Source of the DNA: Thermodesulfobacteriota bacterium
Lineage (GTDB): Bacteria; Desulfobacterota; QYQD01
Direction: 5' to 3'
DNA length: 64,000 bases
Assembly: GCA_031082315.1 (NCBI GenBank)
Contig: JAVHLC010000007.1
Location: forward strand, 100,967 to 164,966
The stretch's first letter is position 1; every line of letters begins with the position of its first letter. The notes under the pieces were generated by a model, which saw nothing but the letters and a program-made list of their open reading frames with translations, did not search any database and was not told where the DNA came from. Below, in pieces: positions 17,256 to 24,672 of this stretch. The position numbers were made by a program, and so were the translations under genes.

Positions 17256-18080
17256 ATGGAATCAGCCCCTTCAAACTGCATCCTATGCAACAGTCCAAAT
17301 CGATCTGTTCTGATTCGAAAGGGAGATTGGACTGCCTTCAAATGTGATAATTGCGGGTTAGGCTTTCTTGATCCTCGCCCAGATCCAACAGAATTAAATC
17401 AGCTTTATAAAGAAAGTTATTTCCAAAGCCATTATGACAAAGGTCTACAAGTTAACTCGCTTGAAATGAGACGCCGTATTTCCCAGGAAGACCATCGGAT
17501 CAAGTTTTTTCGTTCATTAAAAAAAAATGGCCGGCTTGTCGATATCGGATGCGGCATGGGCTATTTTTTGTATGCCTCTCGTATGTATGGATATGACGTA
17601 GAGGGGGTAGATATTTCTGATTATGCAGCCTCCTACATAATGGATGAACTTAAAATACCAGTAAGGATAGGATCTATTGCCGAAATCGACTTTGAAGACC
17701 AATCGGTCGATATGATTACGATGTGGCACTTTTTGGAGCATACCCCTAACCCAGAGGATTACCTGAAAAAAGCCTGGGTGTGGTTAAAACCAAGTGGGCT
17801 TATGATTGTCGATGTCCCCAATTATGAAGGAACAGATGCAAAAAAGACCTGGGCTGAGTGGCCGGGTTGGTCTATTCCTTACCATCTTTATCATTTTACC
17901 CCAAAAGCGTTAAAAACCATGCTGTCAAAACATGGGTTTAAAATTATCCGTACAAAGAACTATCATTCGGAGTATATCAAAAACAAACTCAAACAGATTC
18001 CTGGTATAAATCTCTTTGCCCGATTAATTGCAAAGGGGTTTTCCGGTAATAGTTATGCCGTTGTCGCACAAAAGGAGTAA
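17256..18080 (+). CDS. Zinc-ribbon SAM methyltransferase
   Basis: A 274-residue protein starting at ATG 17256, preceded by aaggtagg; an upstream TTG at 17226 lies inside the preceding gene and is unlikely. An N-terminal zinc ribbon (CILCNS...CDNCGLGF) is followed by a Methyltransf_23 core with LVDIGCGMGYFLYASRMYG, VEGVDIS and MWHFLEHTPNPEDYL. Such proteins accompany deoxysugar and O-antigen synthesis and often act as C- or O-methyltransferases; the substrate here is unknown. Confidence 0.82.
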   Translation: MESAPSNCILCNSPNRSVLIRKGDWTAFKCDNCGLGFLDPRPDPTELNQLYKESYFQSHYDKGLQVNSLEMRRRISQEDHRIKFFRSLKKNGRLVDIGCGMGYFLYASRMYGYDVEGVDISDYAASYIMDELKIPVRIGSIAEIDFEDQSVDMITMWHFLEHTPNPEDYLKKAWVWLKPSGLMIVDVPNYEGTDAKKTWAEWPGWSIPYHLYHFTPKALKTMLSKHGFKIIRTKNYHSEYIKNKLKQIPGINLFARLIAKGFSGNSYAVVAQKE

Positions 18081-18100
18081 CTTATCTTAGGAATAGTTTT

Positions 18101-19036
18101 ATGAAGAAAACTTGTCATCTAGATCGCATGATAACAAGTCAAATATACCGATTTAACAGACTTCTGGTAAAAGATATCGACAACACACCCATACTTAAGG
18201 AATTCGGGTACGCGGTATTAGACCAAGAAACATGCCTCTTTCATCAGGACGTATCATGCGGTGATCATTATTTGGATATCTTGCACAAGCTGATTGAACA
18301 AAGCATGTTGCACAAGAAGGGAAGACCTGTTGTTCGCTTTGCTGACGGAGAATATGCATTCTACAATTATGACCTGAGTTGTAACGGCCTTTATCAACAG
18401 GCAGAATCTGTTCGGGCTATCAAAAAGGCAATGCCTTCACATCTTGAGGCGCTGAAAACGCTTGCTGGATTGGGAAAGTTTGCCCCCTTAATTTTCCCGG
18501 GGAATATGCATCAAGAAGCAAAAGGATTTTTCTCGTTCTTACGTAAGTCCAAACAAGGTGGTTCAGCCTCAACATTCGTGAATTTTCTCTACCAGAACCA
18601 CATCGAGCTGACCGGTGACAATTATCTGCCATTTTATATAGTCTATGCCTATCTTACCTCTGAGGATTTTGCCCGTCTCGTTAATCATAAAAAGGTATGT
18701 ATCCTGAGTTCAGAATGTAATATGAATTCGTGCATTCAATGGTTTGATCGATTTTCGAGTTGTCCGGAAATTGCCTTTATAGAACTCCCCGATGCCTATG
18801 TCGCAACGCAATGGGAAAAGATGAGAGAAGATATTCTAAAACAACTACCATCAGATACGAATATTTGTCTAGTTGGAGCGGGTGCTGGCGCCCTTTTAGT
18901 ATGTGTTGACGTAGCTCAACGGTTTGCTATACCAGCTATTGATGCCGGGCATGTCTTAAATATGATGAATGATCGTGAAGATAAATCAAAGGGGCCAAGG
19001 CTTTATACTATAAGAAAAATTCAGGATTCACGATGA
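18101..19036 (+). CDS. GT-D fold glycosyltransferase-like protein (DUF1792)
   Basis: A 311-residue protein. The motif PVVRFADGEYAFYNYD matches the RFGDGE signature of the GT-D glycosyltransferase fold (formerly DUF1792). The C-terminal ICLVGAGAGALL and AIPAIDAGHVLNMM fit the rest of that domain. GT-D enzymes are best known from glycan assembly on streptococcal surface proteins; here it lies in an LPS-type island. Its stop overlaps the next start by 4 bases (ATGA), so the two are probably co-translated. Confidence 0.7.
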   Translation: MKKTCHLDRMITSQIYRFNRLLVKDIDNTPILKEFGYAVLDQETCLFHQDVSCGDHYLDILHKLIEQSMLHKKGRPVVRFADGEYAFYNYDLSCNGLYQQAESVRAIKKAMPSHLEALKTLAGLGKFAPLIFPGNMHQEAKGFFSFLRKSKQGGSASTFVNFLYQNHIELTGDNYLPFYIVYAYLTSEDFARLVNHKKVCILSSECNMNSCIQWFDRFSSCPEIAFIELPDAYVATQWEKMREDILKQLPSDTNICLVGAGAGALLVCVDVAQRFAIPAIDAGHVLNMMNDREDKSKGPRLYTIRKIQDSR

Positions 19037-20193
19037 TCGTGAATGATCCGTTTAAGAAATATCGAAAACAATTCAGGGCCTGGAAAAACAAAAAGAGTCT
19101 GGAGCGGGAATTCGACCACTATAATTCGCTAGTTGCATCACGCCATCTTGCCATACCTGATGACCGAACTATCCAACAGACCATAAAACAAAAAATTCCC
19201 CATTTAAAACCGAAACCAAAGGGCGACTTGCACATCCTTGCCATTTATCATCACTATAACTGGGAAAATGAATCCCTGAAGCCCGCCCTTGAAAAATTCG
19301 GCTCCGTTCAACATTACGACTGGTTTGAGCAATTCAACCATCAGCAAAAGGACTGGCACAACTCGGTAAAAGCAGAGATGAACGAGGATCTCGTTAATCG
19401 CGTAGGGCGATGGGTTAAAGAAGATGATATCGATGTAATCTTCGCTTATCTTTCCGGAGAACTGGTGGCACCGGAGACCATGCAGGCACTAAGGGCCTTT
19501 GGCGTTCCCATGCTTAATCTCGCTCTGAATGACAAGGAACATTTTGTGGGGAAAATCAGACAGGGCCAGGCCATGGGTTCCCGGGACATTTGCCGTTATT
19601 TCGACCTTTGCTGGACAAGCACCGAGGATGCGCTGAAAAAGTATTGTGTGGAAGGCGCTCTTCCTGTTTATCTTCCGGAAGGGGCAAATCCTGAAATCCA
19701 CAAACCATATGACGTAGATAAAACCATTGATGTGTCCTTCGTTGGGCAATGTTATGGAAACCGCCCGGAACTTATTCGCAAACTCACGCTTCACGGCATA
19801 CGCGTCGAAGCGTATGGATATGGTTGGCCAAATGGCCCGCTATCCACGGAAGACATGGTGCGCATGTATTCAAGAAGCAAGATAAACCTCGGATTTGGCG
19901 GCGTAGTGGGCCATAAGGATACCTACTGCCTTAAAGGGAGGGATTTTGAGATTCCCATGAGCGGTGGGCTGTATTTAACCGAGTATAACCGGGAACTGGA
20001 GCAATTCTATGACTTGGACACAGATATTATGACATATACCGGCTTTGAAGATCTTGTTTTAAAAATTCAAGACCTTCTCTCCAATCCTGAAAAGGCCGAG
20101 GCCATAAGAAAGAGCGGATACCAGCGCGCCCGCCATGAACATACATGGGAAATGAGGTTCGAGCGGATATTTAGGTTAATGGGGCTGATTTGA
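19033..20193 (+). CDS. CgeB-like glycosyltransferase
   Basis: A 386-residue GT-B-like protein. The C-terminal Glyco_trans_1_2 domain is clear: DVSFVGQCYGNRPELI, MYSRSKINLGFGGV, GRDFEIPMSGG and an end pattern of ARHEHTWEMRFERIF. This family includes the spore protein CgeB. The N-terminal half is less conserved and may bind the acceptor. It is coupled to the GT-D gene by a 4-base overlap and is the last intact gene of the island. Confidence 0.78.
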   Translation: MIVNDPFKKYRKQFRAWKNKKSLEREFDHYNSLVASRHLAIPDDRTIQQTIKQKIPHLKPKPKGDLHILAIYHHYNWENESLKPALEKFGSVQHYDWFEQFNHQQKDWHNSVKAEMNEDLVNRVGRWVKEDDIDVIFAYLSGELVAPETMQALRAFGVPMLNLALNDKEHFVGKIRQGQAMGSRDICRYFDLCWTSTEDALKKYCVEGALPVYLPEGANPEIHKPYDVDKTIDVSFVGQCYGNRPELIRKLTLHGIRVEAYGYGWPNGPLSTEDMVRMYSRSKINLGFGGVVGHKDTYCLKGRDFEIPMSGGLYLTEYNRELEQFYDLDTDIMTYTGFEDLVLKIQDLLSNPEKAEAIRKSGYQRARHEHTWEMRFERIFRLMGLI

Positions 20194-20195
20194 AC

Positions 20196-20252
20196 ATGCG
20201 CATATTATTGCTTCCCGGTCCGGATAATGGTATGTTACCCGTCAAGACTTAA
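20196..20252 (+). pseudogene. Severed 5' end of a possible glycan gene
   Basis: Two bases after the CgeB-like gene, an ATG opens an 18-codon frame, MRILLLPGPDNGMLPVKT, then TAA. The MRILLL start looks like the first beta-strand of a GT-B glycosyltransferase. It could equally be chance. It sits where the AT-rich island meets the conserved hldE block, so a deletion junction is plausible. Confidence 0.3.
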
Positions 20253-20279
20253 TATAACGTTCAAAGTTAGGTTAGAGAT

Positions 20280-21287
20280 ATGACAGGCCTTGATAAAGAA
20301 AAATTGAAGGAAGCCGTTAACCATTTTCACGCCGTAAAGATCATGGTCATCGGCGATGTCATGATGGACGAGTTTATATGGGGCAAGGTATCCCGCATCT
20401 CTCCTGAGGCGCCGATACCGGTGGTTGATGTAAGGGATGAGTCCCGGATGCTGGGAGGGGCGGGAAACGTAGTGCACAATATCTGCTCGCTCGGCGCACG
20501 GGCCTCTCTTTGTGCGGTCGTAGGCAGGGATGAGATGGGACGCCGCGTGGTCAGAGAACTACGGAAGCTTGGCTGTCCCGCCGAGGGCATCGTGGTTGAG
20601 GAATCAAGGCCGACTACCGTCAAAACACGTATCGTAGCCCATGGACAGCAGGTAGTGCGTTTTGACCGGGAGAACCGGGGCAAAATAGCAGAAGAGAGTA
20701 TCGAAAATATTTTATCCTGTGTCCGCGACAGCCTCACCGATACCTCTGCCGTTATAATTTCAGATTACGCCAAGGGAGTGGTTTGTCCGAAGTTGATGGA
20801 TGGCTTAAGGCCCCTTCTGTCCAAAAATAAGGTTATCTGGGCCGTAGATCCCAAGGTGCGGGATATGCGCCTCTTCAAGGGGGTGACTATTTTTACCCCG
20901 AACCAGCTTGAGGCGGAAAGCATAACGGGTATTAGAATTGATTCAGACGAATCACTGGCCCGGGCCGGGGAAAAACTGAGGAAGCTGGTCCAATGCAAGG
21001 CCGTCCTCGTTACTCGTGGAGAGGCCGGCATGGCGCTTATCGAGAAAGGGCAGGGAATGTATTTCATCCCCACGGTGGCCAAAGAGGTTTATGATGTCAC
21101 GGGGGCTGGGGACACGGTGATTGCTACTATGACCATGGGACTTGCTGCCGGCCTTACCCTGCGCGAGGCAGCCACCCTGGCCAATTTTGCCGCCGGCATC
21201 GTGGTAGGAAAAATTGGCACGGCTACTGTACGGGCGGTGGAATTAATAAATGCCATTGAGCTACTCAGCCGTCAGCAGGCTGAGTAG
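20280..21287 (+). CDS. hldE: D-glycero-beta-D-manno-heptose-7-phosphate kinase (HldE kinase domain only)
   Basis: PfkB-family kinase that phosphorylates heptose 7-phosphate at C1, the step before GmhB. It has MVIGDVMMDEFIWGKVSRIS, GGAGNVVHNICSLGA, and the anion-hole and catalytic motif DVTGAGDTVIATM. At 335 residues it ends after the kinase domain; the nucleotidyltransferase (HldE C-terminal/RfaE2) half is missing and is not elsewhere in the window. The last residues (SRQQAE) and the TAG stop lie in a gctgagtagctgat repeat. Confidence 0.93.
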   Translation: MTGLDKEKLKEAVNHFHAVKIMVIGDVMMDEFIWGKVSRISPEAPIPVVDVRDESRMLGGAGNVVHNICSLGARASLCAVVGRDEMGRRVVRELRKLGCPAEGIVVEESRPTTVKTRIVAHGQQVVRFDRENRGKIAEESIENILSCVRDSLTDTSAVIISDYAKGVVCPKLMDGLRPLLSKNKVIWAVDPKVRDMRLFKGVTIFTPNQLEAESITGIRIDSDESLARAGEKLRKLVQCKAVLVTRGEAGMALIEKGQGMYFIPTVAKEVYDVTGAGDTVIATMTMGLAAGLTLREAATLANFAAGIVVGKIGTATVRAVELINAIELLSRQQAE

Positions 21288-21312
21288 CTGATCGCTGATA
21301 GCTGACAGCTAT
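21284..21312. repeat. TAGCTGA-type array at hldE stop
   Basis: gagtagctgatcgctgatagctgacagct, a degenerate heptamer array that supplies the hldE stop codon and fills the spacer to the DUF4416 gene. Confidence 0.85.
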
Positions 21313-21321
21313 AAAATTATT

Positions 21322-21843
21322 ATGAGCAAGCCAAAACCTTCCCCTCCAGCCAAACTTTTGGTGAGCATTATAGCTAAGGACGAAGCCTTGATTAATGAGA
21401 CTATAAAGGACTTGGCCGACCGATGGGGCGATGTGGACTTTATAAGCGAAGTTTTGCCCTTTGATCAGACGGATTATTATAACACAGAGCTGGGCGCTCC
21501 TCTTGTGCGGCGGTTTGCCGCCTTTGAAAAGCTGATAGACCCTTATCTCCTGCCAGACCTTAAACATGAGACCAATGCCGCGGAGATGGAAGGGGCCCTG
21601 GAAGGCAGGCGACAGGTAAATATTGATCCGGGGTACATAGTGGCCGAAAGGTTGATTCTGGCCACGGGTAAGAACTATACCCATCGTATTTACCTGGGCA
21701 AGGGGATTTATGGTGATCTCACCCTCATCTACAGTAAGGGCGAGTTCCAGACCCTGCCCTGGACATATCCGGATTATGCCAGTCAGAAGGTGAGGACGAT
21801 CATGGAACAAATCCGGCGAAAATATCTTTTTCAGTTAAAATAG
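21322..21843 (+). CDS. DUF4416 protein
   Basis: A 173-residue cytoplasmic protein with no signal or membrane segment. The motifs LVSIIAKDEALI, PFDQTDYYNTELG, NIDPGYIVAERL and YLGKGIYGDLTL match DUF4416, a family of unknown function. I recall it next to hldE or yicC in many Desulfobacterota and relatives. It lies between hldE and yicC here. No catalytic role is assigned. Confidence 0.85.
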   Translation: MSKPKPSPPAKLLVSIIAKDEALINETIKDLADRWGDVDFISEVLPFDQTDYYNTELGAPLVRRFAAFEKLIDPYLLPDLKHETNAAEMEGALEGRRQVNIDPGYIVAERLILATGKNYTHRIYLGKGIYGDLTLIYSKGEFQTLPWTYPDYASQKVRTIMEQIRRKYLFQLK

Positions 21844-21844
21844 C

Positions 21845-21936
21845 CCTCAGCAATCAGCGGTCAGCTATCAGAAAACAAAAGTCAAAGTCCGGGAGTCAAA
21901 TAAAGCTGACTGCTGAACGCTGAAAGCTGATAGCAA
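21845..21936. repeat. Inverted heptamer arrays before yicC
   Basis: ctcagcaatcagcggtcag... on the left and gctgactgctgaacgctg... on the right are complementary arrays around a gtcaaagtccgggagtcaaa centre, forming a potential long hairpin that ends at the yicC ribosome site (aaggag). Confidence 0.75.
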
Positions 21937-21946
21937 GGAGTAAATA

Positions 21947-22825
21947 GTGCTTAAAAGTATGACGGCCTTTGGCCGGGCCAATGGTGAACTGCCGTGCGGA
22001 CTACTGACTATCGAAATGAAGTCGGTAAACCATAGATATTTAGATATCAGTTTACGGCTCCCCAAAAAATACACACTCATCGAAGAACGGATCAGGAAAA
22101 AGATAGCCTCACAATTTTCCCGGGGCAGAATAGAAATTATGCTCCAGGTTAATGGCGACGCGACAAGGGTACAGAACCTCGAGTTGGACACGGGATTGGC
22201 TACTGCCTATCACAAGATTCTAGGCCGCCTGAAGGAGCAATTCGACCTTAAGGGGGAGATAGAACTCTCCCTTATGGCTTCCCTTAAGGATATTATTTTG
22301 ATAAAAGAGGAAGAGATAGACGTGGAAAAAGATTGGAAGATTATAGAACTAATCCTTGTCGAAGGTATGAGTTCTATGGAACAAATGAGGATAGAGGAGG
22401 GTAGGGCGCTTCATGCCGATCTTATAAAACGACTTGACCTCCTTTCTTCTTTGGTTAATGATATACAGAATCGCATCCCTGAGGTAATAAAGGTGTGCAG
22501 GGACAAGCTGCAGGAGAGAATTAAAACCCTTTTAGAGGATATAGAGGTTGACCCAATGCGTCTTGCCCAGGAGGTAGCCATTATGGCGGACCGTGCTGAC
22601 GTGACCGAGGAACTGGTCCGTATAAGAAGTCATTTCGATCAATTCAGGGGATTAACGGATACCGATGGAGCTATAGGCAGAAAACTTGATTTCCTTATCC
22701 AGGAAATGCACCGTGAGGCCAATACCATGGGTTCAAAGGCCGGAGATGCGTTTATTTCCCATAAGGTTGTGGATATCAAATGTGAACTGGAAAAGATGCG
22801 GGAACAGGTGCAAAATGTAGAGTAA
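21947..22825 (+). CDS. yicC: YicC/YloC-family endoribonuclease
   Basis: A 292-residue protein with the family start MLKSMTAFGRA, then MKSVNHRYLDISLRLP and a C-terminal RKLDFLIQEMHREANTMGSK. In E. coli, YicC is an RNase that destabilises RyhB and other RNAs. The start is GTG 21947 with aaggag 6 bases upstream. The yicC-remA-gmk order is widespread in bacteria and is kept here. Confidence 0.92.
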   Translation: MLKSMTAFGRANGELPCGLLTIEMKSVNHRYLDISLRLPKKYTLIEERIRKKIASQFSRGRIEIMLQVNGDATRVQNLELDTGLATAYHKILGRLKEQFDLKGEIELSLMASLKDIILIKEEEIDVEKDWKIIELILVEGMSSMEQMRIEEGRALHADLIKRLDLLSSLVNDIQNRIPEVIKVCRDKLQERIKTLLEDIEVDPMRLAQEVAIMADRADVTEELVRIRSHFDQFRGLTDTDGAIGRKLDFLIQEMHREANTMGSKAGDAFISHKVVDIKCELEKMREQVQNVE

Positions 22826-22836
22826 AAGTACCTAAT

Positions 22837-22908
22837 CCGCCACCAAGTCACCAAGACACAGAGAAGAAAATTATTCATCTTAGTGCCTTTGTGCCTTAGT
22901 GGCTAGCA
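22837..22908. repeat. Inverted caccaag/ccttagtg repeat between yicC and remA
   Basis: ccgccaccaagtcaccaagac on the left and, inverted, tagtgcctttgtgccttagtgg on the right around about 25 bases. A variant of the cgcaaag word family; can fold into a hairpin. Confidence 0.75.
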
Positions 22909-22949
22909 CGAATAAAAAATAATCAACCGACAAAGGGAGTCATTAAAAA

Positions 22950-23234
22950 GTGAGTAAGACTATAGAGTCAAGATTGCTTAATATAGGTTTTGGCAATTCC
23001 GTGGTGATGGACAGGATAATCGCCATTGTCAACCCAAGTTCAGCGCCGATGAAGAGATTAAAGGAAGAGGCCAAAGGAAGTAAGCTGCTGATTGATGCTA
23101 CCCAAGGGAGGAGGACGCGTTCTATTATCGTTACGGACAGCAACCATATTATCCTCTCCGCAATCCAGGCCGAGACTATTGCCCAGCGTTTTACGAGCGA
23201 TATTTACAAGGAAGAAGAGGTGAAAGAAAAATAG
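22950..23234 (+). CDS. remA: RemA/DUF370 regulator
   Basis: A 94-residue protein with [33 protein letters not shown] and [20 protein letters not shown], a close match to RemA (YlzA). In Bacillus, RemA is a DNA-binding activator of biofilm matrix genes; the role in Gram-negatives is not established. GTG start with aaagggag upstream. Its stop overlaps the gmk GTG by one base. Confidence 0.92.
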   Translation: MSKTIESRLLNIGFGNSVVMDRIIAIVNPSSAPMKRLKEEAKGSKLLIDATQGRRTRSIIVTDSNHIILSAIQAETIAQRFTSDIYKEEEVKEK

Positions 23235-23845
23235 TGCCGGGAAAAGGTAGTTTGTTCGTAATTTCTGCGCCTTCCGGGGCCGGAAAGACCACGGTATGCC
23301 ATCGGGTCCTGGAGTCTATACCGGATCTGGCCTATTCTATCTCACATACCACCCGTCCGCCGCGTTACGGCGAAAAGGACGGGGTTGATTATTTCTTTGT
23401 CTCCGAAGATGAATTTCTTCGCATGAGGGAACGCAAAGATTTTCTGGAGTGGGCCCTTGTACATAACAACTACTATGGAACGGCTAAAAGACAGATAAGT
23501 GAATGTCGGGGATCAGGGAAAGACATCCTACTGGACATAGATGTCCAGGGCGCAAGGCAGGTACGGGATCAACTATCTGAGGCCATACTCATATTTATTT
23601 TGCCTCCCTCCTGGGAGGTTCTGGAGGAACGGCTCAGGAAAAGACAGAGCGATGACGAAGAGGCCTTAAAACTGCGCATGGCCAATGCCCGCAGAGAGGT
23701 AAGGGCTGTCCGGGAATATGATTACGTTATCATAAATGATGACCTGGACGAGGCAGTTCATAATTTTACAGCTATAGTCCAGGCCGAACGTTGCCGCCGC
23801 TCCCGCATCATTCCTTCACTTAACTGGTTGTCAATCAGCGTATAG
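23234..23845 (+). CDS. gmk: Guanylate kinase
   Basis: Converts GMP to GDP with ATP. The P-loop SAPSGAGKTT begins at residue 10, then ISHTTRPPRYGEKDGVDYFF for GMP binding, LLDIDVQGARQV and RQSDDEEALKLRM in the lid. 203 residues, normal for the family. The GTG start overlaps the remA stop. Its final residues and stop (SISV then TAG) lie in an atcagcgtatagcgtttagc repeat. Confidence 0.95.
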   Translation: MPGKGSLFVISAPSGAGKTTVCHRVLESIPDLAYSISHTTRPPRYGEKDGVDYFFVSEDEFLRMRERKDFLEWALVHNNYYGTAKRQISECRGSGKDILLDIDVQGARQVRDQLSEAILIFILPPSWEVLEERLRKRQSDDEEALKLRMANARREVRAVREYDYVIINDDLDEAVHNFTAIVQAERCRRSRIIPSLNWLSISV

Positions 23846-23859
23846 CGTTTAGCGGGTAG

Positions 23860-24603
23860 ATGATGCCTGATCTGATATGGGGAATACACCCGGTCCAAGA
23901 AAAGCTCAAAAACAATCCGGAATTAGTCCAAAAGATCCTGGTTAAGTACGGCGGTCAGGGAAAGGCCAGGCAGGCCATCATATATCTGGCCCGTTCGCTG
24001 TCAGTTAGCGTACAGTTTGAGAAGGAAGAGGTACTGGAACACATTGTCGGCCATAGCCATCATCAGGGTATAGTCGCATATATTCAAGAAGTTAGTTACA
24101 AAACCTTAGAAGATATATTAAGTTATGTCGCTACTACGACATACGGACTGATATTGGTGTTGGACGGGATAGTTGATCCCCAGAACCTTGGCTCATTAAT
24201 AAGAAGCGGACACGCTGCCGGGGTTCAGGGCATTGTAATTCCTAAGGACCGGTCTGCACAGGTCACCGGGACAGTAGAAAAGGTGGCCGCCGGCGCGCTC
24301 ACTTATGTACCTGTGGCTAGGGTTACAAATATTGTAAGGGCACTCGAGAGATTAAAAGAGGCCGGATATTGGGTTATCGGCACGGCCGCGGAGGCCGATA
24401 AGACGATTTATGAGACCGATCTTAAAACTAATGTGGCCTTGGTTATCGGCAGCGAGGCAAAAGGCATGCGTCCTTTGGTCAGAAGGCATTGTGATCTAAT
24501 GGTCTCTGTCCCCATGTTAGGGAAGGTCTCTTCCCTTAATGCCGCGGTGGCCGGAGCCGTGGTTCTCTTTGAGATACTGCGGCAGCGGACAACGGATGTC
24601 TGA
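23860..24603 (+). CDS. rlmB: 23S rRNA 2'-O-methyltransferase, SpoU family
   Basis: Methylates a ribose in 23S rRNA (G2251 in E. coli). It has an N-terminal L30e-like substrate-binding part (IWGIHPVQEKLKNN), then the SPOUT knot motifs: DPQNLGSLIRSGHAAGVQG, ALVIGSEAKGM and VPMLGKVSSLNAAVAG. 247 residues. Family members end near RQR; the extra TTDV plus stop appear to come from a cggacaacgga-type repeat. ATG 23863 is an equally possible start. Confidence 0.9.
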   Translation: MMPDLIWGIHPVQEKLKNNPELVQKILVKYGGQGKARQAIIYLARSLSVSVQFEKEEVLEHIVGHSHHQGIVAYIQEVSYKTLEDILSYVATTTYGLILVLDGIVDPQNLGSLIRSGHAAGVQGIVIPKDRSAQVTGTVEKVAAGALTYVPVARVTNIVRALERLKEAGYWVIGTAAEADKTIYETDLKTNVALVIGSEAKGMRPLVRRHCDLMVSVPMLGKVSSLNAAVAGAVVLFEILRQRTTDV

Positions 24604-24653
24604 TAACTCATCGCTCATGGCTGATAGCTGATCGCTGATAGCTGAAAGCTCAA
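24604..24653. repeat. Heptamer array between rlmB and the TPR gene
   Basis: catcgctcatggctgatagctgatcgctgatagctgaaagctc, a degenerate TAGCTGA-type array that starts at the rlmB stop. Confidence 0.85.
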
Positions 24654-24672
24654 GTCTGATAAGGAGAATCCC

